From Luteimonas terrae (lineage in GTDB: Bacteria > Pseudomonadota > Gammaproteobacteria > Xanthomonadales > Xanthomonadaceae): DNA of 64,000 bases. Under the pieces are notes generated by a model that saw only the letters and a list, made by a program, of their open reading frames with translations, was not told the origin of the DNA and did not search any database. Below, piece by piece: positions 19,548-31,074 of this stretch. Where the stretch lies: NCBI RefSeq assembly GCF_004358165.1, contig NZ_SMTG01000002.1, positions 1,736,001 to 1,800,000 on the forward strand, in the 5' to 3' direction. The translations under genes and the position numbers were made by a program. Position 1 is the stretch's first letter. Every line of letters starts with the position of its first letter.

Positions 19548-20447
19548 TCAGCGCAGCACGGACGCCAGATAGGCTTCGAGCTCCGGCCAAACGAAGGCAT
19601 GGCTGCGCTGCTGCAGGCGCGCCGGCAGCACGCGCTGGCCGTCGACGAGCAGCGTCGCCATCTCGCCCAGGCCCAGTTCGAGCGCCTTGCGCGGCACTGC
19701 CAGCAGCGCCGGACGTCGCAAGGCATCCGCCAGCGCGCGGGTGAACCGGCTGTTGCTGACGGGCTCGGGCGCGGTGAGGTTGAACGCACCGGTCGGCGCA
19801 TCGGCGTCACCGTCGAGATGCGGACGCAGCAACGTCATGGCCGCGTCGATCCAGTCCTCGCGCGCGATCCAGCTCAGCACCTGCCGACCATCGCCGAGAC
19901 GCGCCCCGAGTCCGAACTGGAACGGCATCCGCAGGCGCTGCAGCATGCCGCCGGCCGGATGCAGCACGACGCCGGTACGCAGGAGCACCACGGGCACACG
20001 GTCCTCGGCCGCACGCGCCGCCGCTTCCCAGTCGGCGCAGAGGCGATGCTGGAACTCGTCGTGCGGCGCGCTGTCTTCGTCCAGCGGCGCATCGTCCTGC
20101 GCGCCGTACCAGCCGATCGCCGAACCGCTGAGCAGCACTTTGGGCGGCGTGTGCACCGAGCGGATCCAGTCGGTCAGCACGCCGGTCGGAATCAGCCGGC
20201 TGTCGCGCAGCGTCTGCTTGCGCGACCGGGTCCATCGCGCGTCGGCGATGCCCGCGCCGGCGAGATTGATCACCGCATCGAACCGGTCGTCGGCCCACAA
20301 CGAGGCGTAGTCGCGCACTTCCACGCCTTCGGGCGCCGGCGTCGACGCCCGGCGCGACAGCCAGGTCACCTGCGCGCCCTCGCGCTGAAGCCGCGCCGTC
20401 AGCGCGCTGCCGATGAAGCCGCTGCCGCCGGTGATCAGGATGCGCAT
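19548..20447 (-). CDS. SDR39U1/YfcH-type NAD(P)-dependent epimerase
   Basis: The 299-residue protein has the Rossmann motif TGGSGFIG at residues 6-13 and the family segments INLAGAGIADARWT and VLLSGSAIGWYG, with the latter carrying the SDR-type tyrosine. The C-terminal DUF1731 region is present (ALLAVPRKALELGLGEMATLLVDGQRVLP, about 240-290). Length matches the E. coli YfcH family. Substrate is unknown; members also affect cell division in some bacteria. It is upstream of the AraC/GyrI gene on the same strand with an 89-base gap. Confidence 0.9.
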   Translation of the reverse strand: MRILITGGSGFIGSALTARLQREGAQVTWLSRRASTPAPEGVEVRDYASLWADDRFDAVINLAGAGIADARWTRSRKQTLRDSRLIPTGVLTDWIRSVHTPPKVLLSGSAIGWYGAQDDAPLDEDSAPHDEFQHRLCADWEAAARAAEDRVPVVLLRTGVVLHPAGGMLQRLRMPFQFGLGARLGDGRQVLSWIAREDWIDAAMTLLRPHLDGDADAPTGAFNLTAPEPVSNSRFTRALADALRRPALLAVPRKALELGLGEMATLLVDGQRVLPARLQQRSHAFVWPELEAYLASVLR

Positions 20448-20625
20448 GCGCGATGTCCACGTGGAGGTCCGTCTGGATGCTGGCAGAACCGCCGTCCAGG
20501 CACGATCAAGTCGTCGCGATGCGCGTACAGGTCTTCGAAATGTGCTGTTCGATGCGCTGTGCCACGCGAATGCCCGCCAGCGGGGCATGTACCCTGTCCG
20601 CCCTGGAGAGGCATAAGGACCGCCC

Positions 20626-21171
20626 GTGCGCCCCATCCGCGATGCTGCCTTGGCGTGTTTCGCCGTGGTGCTCGTCCCGCCGCACGTATCTGCGCGCATG
20701 CCCGTCCAGCACGCGTGCACCTTGCATGCGCCGTACGTCGACTCGTCCTCCACGCGCCGCGACGTCGCGTTGCAAGGCGACGCCCGTGAGCGACAGCGCG
20801 CGATGCACACCTACACGCTGCAGGCCGCGTCGCTACGTACCCCGCATCCCCATCTGCGCACAGCCCGCGCGCAGATGCTGGTGGGCGATCGCAATCTCGA
20901 GGGCATGCTGAGTTCGGCCGTCGGCGATCTCGAGACGTTGATCGATGTGATCGGCATGGACGCACTCGTCGCGATGCGCCAGGCGGAAGATGCACGAGGC
21001 CCCGCATGGAAGCGCCAAGCGCGCCTGGTACTGGTATTCGACGACGCCAGCCGCGCGGACTTCATCGCCTCGCTCGGTCACCCGAACGCGCGCTACGTGA
21101 TCGGCAGTGCGCGTGACCCGCAGGGCGACGTACTACCCGACAGCCGCTGCGTCGGACCACAGGCGTCGTAA
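20626..21171 (+). CDS. Exported protein of unknown function
   Basis: The 181-residue reading frame starts with GTG, 6 bases after an AAGGA ribosome-binding site. A hydrophobic N-terminal segment (about residues 7-20) could be a signal peptide with cleavage near VSA. Two cysteines in the mature part (HACTLHA and DSRCVGP) could pair. The rest is helical, with LVLVFDDASRADF near the C-terminus. I recognise no family. It is an orphan between the SDR gene and clpB, flanked by convergent or divergent genes. Codon use looks normal for the window. Confidence 0.55.
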   Translation: MRPIRDAALACFAVVLVPPHVSARMPVQHACTLHAPYVDSSSTRRDVALQGDARERQRAMHTYTLQAASLRTPHPHLRTARAQMLVGDRNLEGMLSSAVGDLETLIDVIGMDALVAMRQAEDARGPAWKRQARLVLVFDDASRADFIASLGHPNARYVIGSARDPQGDVLPDSRCVGPQAS

Positions 21172-21231
21172 CCGGAACTCGCAGCGCTGCATCGGCGCGT
21201 ATACGCACGCGCCGATGCAGCCGACTGCGAA

Positions 21232-23829
<2,598 letters not shown>

Positions 23830-23879
23830 CGGGAAATCCTCGGGGAAGAGAAGGGCCGGCCGGGCCGGCAATGTCCTCC

Positions 23880-23907
23880 AGATGCGGTCGAAGCGGCGTG
23901 TTGCAAG
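23880..23907 (-). promoter_or_regulatory. Sigma-32 heat-shock promoter of clpB
   Basis: Read on the minus strand, CTTGCAA is followed after 13 bases by CCGCATCT. Each element differs from the RpoH consensus (CTTGAAA and CCCCATNT) at one position. It would place the transcript start about 45 bases before clpB, a normal leader length. Confidence 0.7.
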
Positions 23908-24019
23908 CGCCCGGCGGCCGGGGATGCGAAGCCGACCTGACGGAATCCTGCCGCGTCCCTCACCCGCGCCTTGCGGCGACCGGCCTACGGTGGCACCTCA
24001 CCCGACAACGGAGCCGCAA

Positions 24020-24736
24020 ATGCATTACCAGCTCTATTACTGGACCGGCATCCAGGGCCGCGGCGAGTTCGTGCGGCTGGCGCTGGAGGACGCTGGGGCC
24101 GACTACGCCGACGTCGCGCGCGATCACGGCGACGAGGTCCTGCAGCCGTTCCTCGACGGCGCAGAGGCGGGCGCCCGTCCGTTTGCGCCACCGTTCCTCA
24201 AGGCCGGCCGGCTGGTCATCGCGCAGGTCGCCAACATCCTCCACTTCCTCGGCCCGCAGCTGGGTCTGGTGCCGGAGGCCGAATCGCGTCGACTGGAAGC
24301 GCTGCAGCTGCAGCTGACCATCGCCGACCTCGTGACCGAGATCCACGACAGCCACCACCCGATCGCCAGCGCGGCCTATTACGAAGACCAGAAGGCCGCC
24401 GCCAGGCAGCGCGCCGCGGACCTGCGCCGCAACCGGCTGCCGAAGTTCCTCGGCCATTTCGAACAGGTGCTGGCGCAGGCCGGCGGCCTGCACGCACTGC
24501 GCAGCCACTCCTACGTCGACCTCTCGCTGTTCCAGATCGTGCGCGGACTCGACTACGCGTATCCGAAGGCGATGGACGCGCTGGCGCCGAAGATTCCGCA
24601 TCTGCGCGCACTGGAAGCGCGGATCGCCGAGCGTCCGAACATCGCGGCCTATCTGGCATCGGAGCGCCGGCTGGCGTTCAACACGCAGGGGATCTTCCGC
24701 CACTATCCGGAGCTCGATGGCGGTATCGAGGACTGA
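24020..24736 (+). CDS. Glutathione S-transferase family protein
   Basis: The 238-residue protein has the start [24 protein letters not shown], a thioredoxin-like GST N-domain in which Tyr residues near 6-7 may activate the thiol, and [21 protein letters not shown] (about 57-77) closing that domain. The C-terminal helical domain (about 90-225) contains the [19 protein letters not shown] segment of GST_C. A GGAG element precedes the ATG. It may conjugate or reduce electrophiles; the substrate is unknown. It is divergent from clpB. Confidence 0.88.
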   Translation: MHYQLYYWTGIQGRGEFVRLALEDAGADYADVARDHGDEVLQPFLDGAEAGARPFAPPFLKAGRLVIAQVANILHFLGPQLGLVPEAESRRLEALQLQLTIADLVTEIHDSHHPIASAAYYEDQKAAARQRAADLRRNRLPKFLGHFEQVLAQAGGLHALRSHSYVDLSLFQIVRGLDYAYPKAMDALAPKIPHLRALEARIAERPNIAAYLASERRLAFNTQGIFRHYPELDGGIED

Positions 24737-24753
24737 TCATCACGGAGACGCAC

Positions 24754-25202
24754 ATGCGCAAGGATGTCCATCACGCATACCGGGCCGCGCGCGGCTGGGT
24801 GCTGCCCGCCGTGCTGGCGATAACGGCATGTGCGCACGGATCGATTGCACCGGTCGTGCCGAACGACCTCGTGCGCTACGAGCCACCGCCCCCGGGACTG
24901 GAAGAGGTCTGGCTGACCGGATCGTCCACGGGCCGGCTCGCCTATCGGAACGGCTCTTCCGTCTCGAACGCGCCTCGCCGCCCGGGGATGCCACCCTCAT
25001 CTGGCCCCACAGCTATCGATCAGTGACCGGTAGCGATGGCCGGAGGGGCGTCAGCGACGGCAACGGCAATGCGGTGTTCGATGGTGACGAGGTGACGCTG
25101 GGCGGCGGCAGTGGTGGGGACGAAGCGCCAACGCGCATGTTCCAGCGTGACATCGCGATCGCCTGCGGCGGCCCCTACCGGAGCAGTTGGATTCCGTTCT
25201 GA
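24754..25202 (+). pseudogene. Frameshifted lipoprotein gene
   Basis: The first frame gives a lipoprotein signal with Cys26 (LAITAC) and continues to LAYRNG at about 24950, then runs into a stop at 25026. From about 24955 the next frame carries on as a sensible protein, FRLERASPPGDATLIWP, then GDEVTLGGG and IACGGPYRSSWIPF, to the stop at 25202. Adding one base in the TC of GGCTCTTCC (giving GGC-TGC-TTC) would restore NGCFRLER and a protein of about 149 residues with paired cysteines. Either the gene is broken by a one-base deletion or the sequence has an error here. The family resembles small exported domains with a GDEVTLGG motif. Confidence 0.72.
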
Positions 25203-25209
25203 GCCGCCG

Positions 25210-25641
25210 TCACAGAAACCGCTCGCGTGTGCCGGGCGGCGGCAGCATGCAGCTGTCACGACGCCCGAACACCCGGTAGCGGTTGCGGGCCAGAGACCGG
25301 TAGGCCACATCGCGCAGGCGCCGCGGGATGATGCGCAGCGCGGTCGCGACCCGCCAGACACCACCCAGCCGCCGCAGCACTTCAAGTACGCCGTCGCTGT
25401 CGTGCCAGCCCTGCGGACCGTCGACGAGCAGGAACGACACCGGATCGTCCGGGTCGATGCCATGGGCGACCAGCAACCCGCGGCCGACGGGGTCCTGCAT
25501 CGCCGCGAAGCGGAACACGCCGCGCCGGTCGTGACGCAGCAGGAAGCGTACCCAGCCGCTGCACAGGGCGCAGACACCGTCGAAGACGACGACGGGGCCC
25601 TCGGAGATCGGGGACGTTTCGTGTGTTGCGGACGGATTCAC
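25210..25641 (-). CDS. DCC-family thiol-disulfide oxidoreductase
   Basis: The 143-residue protein (DUF393/YuxK family) has the hallmark FDGVCALCSG with Cys24 and Cys27 and the later pieces FRFAAMQDPVGRGLL and DGVLEVLRRLGGVWRVA. The GTG start at 25641 is chosen because AGGA lies 8 bases upstream; an ATG further out would overlap otsB on the other strand. The family is predicted to do thiol-disulfide exchange. It is divergent from otsB with only 34 bases between starts. Confidence 0.85.
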   Translation of the reverse strand: MNPSATHETSPISEGPVVVFDGVCALCSGWVRFLLRHDRRGVFRFAAMQDPVGRGLLVAHGIDPDDPVSFLLVDGPQGWHDSDGVLEVLRRLGGVWRVATALRIIPRRLRDVAYRSLARNRYRVFGRRDSCMLPPPGTRERFL

Positions 25642-25675
25642 ATCGGTTTTCCTGCAGTCTGACGATGATGCTGCA

Positions 25676-26488
25676 ATGCGCCAATCCCCCGAGGCAAGTC
25701 CGCTCATACCATCTCCGGCCGCCACCGCGCTGCCGCCACCGCCCGCACTGCCGGCGAACGCTGCGTTGTTCCTCGACGTCGACGGCTGTCTTCTGCCGTT
25801 CGCGCCGCGGCCTGACGCGGTCGACGTCCCGCCCGCGCTCGTCGCGCGGCTCACGGCGCTGCAGCGCGCGCTCGGCGGCGCCCTTGCCCTGGTCAGCGGC
25901 CGCAATCTCGCCACGCTCGATGCGCTGTTCGCGCCGGGTGCGTTCACGGCGGCCGGCCTGCACGGCGTCGAACGGCGACGCGCGGGCGATACCGGAGGTA
26001 CCGGGGTCGTGCCCGCCGCACTGCCGAAGGTGCGCGATGCGGGCCTGGCCCTGATCGCAACGCATCCCGGCGCGCTGCTCGAAGACAAGGGCGCGGCGAT
26101 CGCCCTGCACTGGCGCATGACGCCCGAGCCGCACAAGGACGCCACCGCCGCCGCGCTGCGCGCGTTCGCCGAACACGCGTTGACGCAGTTGCCGGGCTAC
26201 CAGCTGCAGCCCGGCGACCACGTGATCGAACTGCGCCCGCATCACGCCGACAAGGGCAGCGCGATTCTCGCCTTTCTCGAAGAACCGCCGTTCGCCGGCC
26301 GCGTGCCGGTGTTCGCCGGCGACGACCTCACCGACGAGCCGGGTTTCTCGGCCGTCAATGCGCATGGCGGCATCAGCGTGCTGGTCGGCGACCGCGCCGG
26401 CAGCGCCGCCCGCCACCGCCTGCCCGACACCGCCGCCGTGCATCGCTGGCTCGGCGTGCCCGAACGCACCCCGGAGACGCCCGCATGA
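25676..26488 (+). CDS. otsB: Trehalose-6-phosphate phosphatase
   Basis: The 270-residue HAD-family enzyme shows the nucleophile motif FLDVDGCLLPF (Asp34, Asp36), the cap-domain element SGRNLATLDALF and the metal-binding GDDLTDEPGF near residue 215. It removes phosphate from trehalose 6-phosphate, the second step of OtsAB trehalose synthesis. A Pro/Ala-rich stretch occupies residues 10-28. Its stop overlaps the next start (ATGA), as do the following two genes, giving a tightly coupled otsB-GH15-otsA operon. Confidence 0.94.
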   Translation: MRQSPEASPLIPSPAATALPPPPALPANAALFLDVDGCLLPFAPRPDAVDVPPALVARLTALQRALGGALALVSGRNLATLDALFAPGAFTAAGLHGVERRRAGDTGGTGVVPAALPKVRDAGLALIATHPGALLEDKGAAIALHWRMTPEPHKDATAAALRAFAEHALTQLPGYQLQPGDHVIELRPHHADKGSAILAFLEEPPFAGRVPVFAGDDLTDEPGFSAVNAHGGISVLVGDRAGSAARHRLPDTAAVHRWLGVPERTPETPA

Positions 26489-28275
26489 CGCAACCCGCAG
26501 CACCCAGCCTCGATCTCGGCCTGGTCGGCAACGGCAGTTTCGGCGCGCTGTTCGACCGCAACGCGCGCCTCGTCTGGTCCTGCCTGCCCGCATTCGACGG
26601 CGACCCGGCGTTCTGCGCTCTGCTCTCGCCGAAGGACGGCCACGGCGACTGGTCGATCGAACTCGACGATTTCGAGCGCAGCGAGCAACACTACATCGAG
26701 AACACCGCAATCTTGCGCACCGTGCTGCACGACCGCCACGGCGCCTCGATCGAGATCACCGACTTCGCGCCGCGCTGGCGCCAGCACGACCGCTTCTACC
26801 GTCCGGTGATGCTGATGCGCCGCGTGCGCCTGCTCTCGGGCAGCCCGCGCATCCGCGTGCTGCTGCGCCCGCTCGCGGACTGGGGCGCCCGCGCGCCCGA
26901 CAGCACCTGGGGCAGCAACCACATCCGTTTCGTGCTGCCGGGCTTCACCTTGCGCGCGACGACCGACATGCCGATCCGCCTGCTGCGCGACGGCCTGCCT
27001 TTCGTGCTCGATCGCGACCTGCACTTCATCCTCGGCCCGGACGAGACGCTGACCCAGCCGCTGGTGGAGTTCGTACGCGACGGCCTGCACCGCACGACGA
27101 ACTACTGGCGCGAGTGGGTGCGCTACCTGTCGATCCCGCTGGATTTCCAGGAGGCGGTGATCCGCAGCGCGATCACGCTCAAGCTCAGCCAGTACGAGGA
27201 AAGCGGCGGCATCATCGCGGCGATGACGACCTCGATCCCCGAGGCGCCCGACACGCCGCGCAACTGGGACTACCGCTACTGCTGGATGCGCGATTCGGCC
27301 TTCGTCGTGCGCGCGCTCAACCGTCTGGGCGCCACGCGCACGATGGAGGAGTACATCCGCTACATCTTCAACCTCACCGTCAGCGACGACGGCGACATGC
27401 AGCCGCTGTACGGCATCGCCTACGAGCACGAGCTGCTGGAAGAGGAGATGCCCGCGCTGGCCGGCTATCGCGGCATGGGTCCGGTGCGCCGCGGCAACCT
27501 GGCCTACGTGCAGCGCCAGCACGACACCTACGGCAGCGTGGTGCTGGCCTCCACCCAGCTGTTCTTCGACCGGCGCCTGGAGCATCGCGGCGATGCGGCA
27601 ACGTTCCGCAAGCTCGAGCCGCTGGGCGAACTGGCCTTCAAGCTCTACGACCAGCCCGATGCGGGCCTGTGGGAATTCCGCGGCAAGGCGCACGTGCACA
27701 CCTACTCGGCGGTGATGTGCTGGGCCGCCTGCGATCGGCTCGCGCGCATTGCCGGCCAGCTCGAACTGGCCAATCGCGTGGGCTACTGGCGCACGCGCGC
27801 CGATGCGATGCGCACGCGCATCCTCGAAGCCTCCTGGAATGCGGAGGCCGGCCATTTCGGCGATGCCTTCGGCGGCGACCGGCTTGATGCCTCGCTGCTG
27901 CTGCTCGCCGATCTGGGCTTCGTGAAGCCGGACGACCCGCGCTTCGTCGCGACGGTCGAGGCGATCGGACAGGCGCTGCGGCATGGCGACGGCCTGTTCC
28001 GCTACGTCACGCCCGATGATTTCGGCGAACCGGAGACCAGCTTCACCATCTGCACGTTCTGGTACATCGATGCGCTCGCGACCATCGGCCGCACGCACGA
28101 GGCGCGGCAACTGTTCGAGACACTGCTCTCGCGCCGCAACCATCTGGGCCTGCTGTCGGAAGACTTGTCGTTCGAGACCGGCGAGGCCTGGGGCAACTTC
28201 CCGCAGACCTATTCGCACGTCGGCCTGATCATGGCCGCGATGCGCCTGTCGCGCAGCTGGCAGGAGGCCGCATGA
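26485..28275 (+). CDS. Glycoside hydrolase family 15 (glucoamylase/trehalase-like)
   Basis: The 596-residue protein has an N-terminal beta-sandwich domain (about 1-220) starting SLDLGLVGNGSFGALFDRNARLVW and an (alpha/alpha)6 barrel. The barrel carries NWDYRYCWMRDSAF (about 255-268), EFRGKAHVHTYSAVMCW and GEAWGNFPQTYSHVGL, all typical of bacterial GH15. Members hydrolyse alpha-glucosides; some bacterial ones are trehalases. No signal peptide is present, so it acts in the cytoplasm. Overlaps of 4 bases with otsB and otsA suggest a role in trehalose or maltodextrin turnover. Confidence 0.92.
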   Translation: MTQPAAPSLDLGLVGNGSFGALFDRNARLVWSCLPAFDGDPAFCALLSPKDGHGDWSIELDDFERSEQHYIENTAILRTVLHDRHGASIEITDFAPRWRQHDRFYRPVMLMRRVRLLSGSPRIRVLLRPLADWGARAPDSTWGSNHIRFVLPGFTLRATTDMPIRLLRDGLPFVLDRDLHFILGPDETLTQPLVEFVRDGLHRTTNYWREWVRYLSIPLDFQEAVIRSAITLKLSQYEESGGIIAAMTTSIPEAPDTPRNWDYRYCWMRDSAFVVRALNRLGATRTMEEYIRYIFNLTVSDDGDMQPLYGIAYEHELLEEEMPALAGYRGMGPVRRGNLAYVQRQHDTYGSVVLASTQLFFDRRLEHRGDAATFRKLEPLGELAFKLYDQPDAGLWEFRGKAHVHTYSAVMCWAACDRLARIAGQLELANRVGYWRTRADAMRTRILEASWNAEAGHFGDAFGGDRLDASLLLLADLGFVKPDDPRFVATVEAIGQALRHGDGLFRYVTPDDFGEPETSFTICTFWYIDALATIGRTHEARQLFETLLSRRNHLGLLSEDLSFETGEAWGNFPQTYSHVGLIMAAMRLSRSWQEAA

Positions 28276-29645
28276 GCCGCCTGGTCGTCGTCTCCAATCG
28301 CGTCGCCTTGCCGGGCGCGAGCCAGAGCGGTGGCCTGGCAACGGCGCTCGACGCGGCGCTGAAGGAAACCGGCGGCCTGTGGTTCGGCTGGAGTGGCAAG
28401 GTGGCGCGCGCGCATTCGGGCGAGGTGCACCGCGAGGCGCACGGCGAGATCACCTACCTCACCGTCGACCTGTCGCGGGAGGATTACGAGGGCTACTACA
28501 ACGGCTTCGCCAACCGCACGCTGTGGCCGCTGCTGCATTTCCGGCTGGACCTGGTGGACTACAACGCCATGACCCAGGCTGCGTATCGCGGCGTCAATGC
28601 GCTGTTCGCCGAGAAGCTGGCCAAGGAACTGCGCGACGACGACATCGTCTGGGTGCACGACTACCACCTGTTCCCGCTGGCGCAGGAACTGCGCAAGCGC
28701 GGCGTGCGCGCGCGCATCGGCTTCTTCCTGCACGTGCCGTTTCCCTCGGCCGACATCGTCGCCGGCCTGCCGCATCACGAGAAGACCTTCGGTGCGCTGT
28801 CGTCCTACGACCTGGTCGGCTTCCAGACCGAGCGCGACCTGGAGCGCTTCCAGGATTACATCCGCCTGTTCCGCGGCGGACGCGTGGCCGGCCAGGGCGA
28901 CCTGCGCGACCACGATGGCCGCCAGTTCGTCGCGGCCGCCTTCCCGATCGGCATCGATGCGGCCGCGATCGAATCGCTGGCCGCCACCGCGGCGCGCAGT
29001 CCGGTGACCAAGCGCATGCACGCCAGCCTCAACGGACGCGCACTGGCGATCGGCGTCGACCGGCTGGACTATTCGAAGGGCCTGCCCGAACGCTTCCGCG
29101 CGATCGAACGCTTCTTCGAGCGCCATGCCGACCAGCGCGGCAAGATGACCTATCTGCAGATCGCACCGGTCTCGCGCGGCGGCGTGGCGAGCTATCGCGC
29201 CCTGCGACGCGAACTGGAGCAGTACGCCGGCCACATCAACGGCGCGCATGCCGAGCCCGACTGGACGCCGGTGCGTTACGTCAATCGCACCTACCCGCAT
29301 CCCGCGCTGACCGGCTTCTACCGCCTGTCACGCATGGGGCTGGTCACGCCGCTGCGCGACGGCATGAATCTCGTCGCCAAGGAATACGTGGCCTCGCAGG
29401 ACGGCGACGATCCCGGCGCGCTGGTGCTGTCGATCTTCGCCGGCGCCGCGCGCGAACTCGACGGCGCCCTGCTGGTGAATCCCTTCGACAGCGACGGCGT
29501 GTCGGATGCCATCGCCGCCGCCATGGCGATGCCGCGCGAGGCGCGGCGCGAGCGTTGGCAGTCGATGATCGCCCGCATCCGCGAGTACGACATCCACGCA
29601 TGGCGGAAGGATTTCCTCAAGACGCTGGCGGCGACCCGCGGCTGA
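28272..29645 (+). CDS. otsA: Trehalose-6-phosphate synthase
   Basis: The 457-residue GT20 enzyme begins [15 protein letters not shown] and has the [11 protein letters not shown] loop that binds the donor. Further motifs are [18 protein letters not shown] (about 127-144) and [23 protein letters not shown] (about 260-282), both conserved in OtsA. It makes trehalose 6-phosphate from UDP-glucose and glucose 6-phosphate. It ends the three-gene operon, which likely responds to osmotic or desiccation stress as in relatives (family knowledge). Confidence 0.96.
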   Translation: MSRLVVVSNRVALPGASQSGGLATALDAALKETGGLWFGWSGKVARAHSGEVHREAHGEITYLTVDLSREDYEGYYNGFANRTLWPLLHFRLDLVDYNAMTQAAYRGVNALFAEKLAKELRDDDIVWVHDYHLFPLAQELRKRGVRARIGFFLHVPFPSADIVAGLPHHEKTFGALSSYDLVGFQTERDLERFQDYIRLFRGGRVAGQGDLRDHDGRQFVAAAFPIGIDAAAIESLAATAARSPVTKRMHASLNGRALAIGVDRLDYSKGLPERFRAIERFFERHADQRGKMTYLQIAPVSRGGVASYRALRRELEQYAGHINGAHAEPDWTPVRYVNRTYPHPALTGFYRLSRMGLVTPLRDGMNLVAKEYVASQDGDDPGALVLSIFAGAARELDGALLVNPFDSDGVSDAIAAAMAMPREARRERWQSMIARIREYDIHAWRKDFLKTLAATRG

Positions 29646-29659
29646 ACGTCTTCCGGCGC

Positions 29660-29698
29660 TCTCCCCCCGCGTGCGGGGGAGGGTTGACTGGGGCAAAC
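29660..29698. repeat. REP-like palindrome (family 1) after otsA
   Basis: The hairpin CTCCCCCCGC-GT-GCGGGGGAG with the trailing GGGTTGACTGGGGCAA matches the elements near 38.4-38.7 kb and 60.3-60.4 kb. It may also end otsA transcription. The remaining bases to 29807 show nothing else. Confidence 0.7.
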
Positions 29699-29807
29699 CA
29701 CCGGGTCGCCGGGAACATCGCCAGCGCGAACCGCAGTGGGTCAGCGTCTCACAGGCGCGTGCCGTGCTTCGCGACACGACCTCGCCGCACGCGGGCCAAG
29801 GCGTACC

Positions 29808-30338
29808 TCAGAGCGGCGTCGGCTGGATGATCTCCACCCAGTAGCCGTCCGGGTCCTTGATGAAGGCGATCGACTTCATCGTGCCGTCGGTCAGGCGCTT
29901 CTGGAACGGCACGCCGAGGTCCTCGAAACGCGCGCAAGCCGCATGGATGTCCGGCACGCTGACGCAGATGTGGCCGAATCCCCGCGGGTCGCTATTGCCG
30001 TCGTGATAGACCGGGCCGTCCTGCGATTCGGTGCCGTGGTTGTGGGTGAGTTCCAGCACACCGGGCTGACGCGCGATCCATTCGCGGCGCGCCGCTTCGT
30101 CATCGGGAATCACGCTCACGTCGTCGACCAGTGCGAGGAAGAACAGGGAGAACTTCGCCTGCTCGAAATCGGCCTTGCGCACCAGGGTGAAGCCGAGCAC
30201 GCGGGTGTAGAAGTCCAGCGACGCCGTCGCGTCCTTGACCCGCAGCATGGTGTGGTTGAACACGAAATTTCGGGTGGCGGCATCGCGAGGCGCGACGCCC
30301 GGCACCCGGGCGAGATCGGCGACGGTCTGTCCGGTCAT
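29808..30338 (-). CDS. gloA: Glyoxalase I (lactoylglutathione lyase)
   Basis: The 176-residue VOC-fold enzyme keeps four metal ligands, His29 (FNHTML), Glu96 (LELTHN), His123 (GFGHICVSV) and Glu169 (YWVEIIQP), as in E. coli GloA. It is the longer eukaryote/Pseudomonas-like form with an extra loop (residues 70-92), a form that is often zinc-dependent. It converts the methylglyoxal-glutathione hemithioacetal to S-lactoylglutathione. A strong AAGGAG ribosome-binding site precedes the ATG. Confidence 0.95.
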   Translation of the reverse strand: MTGQTVADLARVPGVAPRDAATRNFVFNHTMLRVKDATASLDFYTRVLGFTLVRKADFEQAKFSLFFLALVDDVSVIPDDEAARREWIARQPGVLELTHNHGTESQDGPVYHDGNSDPRGFGHICVSVPDIHAACARFEDLGVPFQKRLTDGTMKSIAFIKDPDGYWVEIIQPTPL

Positions 30339-30376
30339 GGCACGGCTCCTTCGAAGGGGCCGACCATTATCGACGA

Positions 30377-30934
30377 TCAGGCGTGATCGCCGGCGTCGGG
30401 CAGCAGCCAGCCGCGGTAGTGGACGATCCGACCGACCAGCGGCATCGCGGCGTCCACTTCGAAGGCATAGCGGCCGTCGACCTGCCGCTCGTTGCAGCGC
30501 ACGTCGCGGAACAGCGCCGCCGGCAGCGGCAGGATGCCGAGCAGGCGCACGCCGACGACGTTCCAGAAGATCGTGCCGTCCCAGGTGTGCAACACGAACC
30601 GGAACTGCAGCGGGCCCAGGCGCTCGCGCAACTGGCCGTCGCGATGCCACAGCTTCGAACGCATGCGCGAGACCTTGGGCGCCGCGCCGAACGCGCGCGC
30701 CCAGATTTCGCCCTTGGGGCCGCTGGCGAACTCCACCGTGACCGGCGCATCGGCCATCGCACGCGGCAGGCCCGCCACGCGTGCGCACAGTCGCGACAGC
30801 AGGCCGCTGCCGCGCACGACTGTCACCTCACCCGAATAGCGCGCGGCACCGTGCACGCCGTGTAGCGCGCGCAATGTATCAGGCAGGCGGAAGAACGCAG
30901 CGCCGAGCAGGGTCTGGTAGAGCGTCGGCGTCAT
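30377..30934 (-). CDS. DUF4166 domain protein
   Basis: The 185-residue single-domain protein starts LYQTLLGAAFFRLPDTLRALHG and ends VHYRGWLLP, both characteristic of DUF4166. Between these are GLPRAMADAPVTVEF and FVLHTWDGTIFWNVVGVRLLGILPLP. The family has no established activity; in some bacteria the domain is fused to saccharopine-dehydrogenase-like or SDR proteins. There is no signal peptide. It is upstream of gloA on the same strand with a 38-base gap. Confidence 0.85.
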   Translation of the reverse strand: MTPTLYQTLLGAAFFRLPDTLRALHGVHGAARYSGEVTVVRGSGLLSRLCARVAGLPRAMADAPVTVEFASGPKGEIWARAFGAAPKVSRMRSKLWHRDGQLRERLGPLQFRFVLHTWDGTIFWNVVGVRLLGILPLPAALFRDVRCNERQVDGRYAFEVDAAMPLVGRIVHYRGWLLPDAGDHA

Positions 30935-31074
30935 CGTGGCGCATCACTGGATCGGGCGCGCAGGATAGCCGCTGCGCGTCGCAAGGATTCAGACCCTGAT
31001 CAAAGTCCGTCGCGCGCGCAGTCGGATGGTGCGTGCCGGCGCGCAGAAAGCGCAGCAGGACTTTGGACAGGTGC

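Noticed and set aside
31003-31065. Inverted CAAAGTCC / GGACTTTG between DUF4166 and NCS2 genes
   Set aside because: The arms are only 8 bases with a loop of more than 40 bases and no T-run; too weak to call a terminator or operator.
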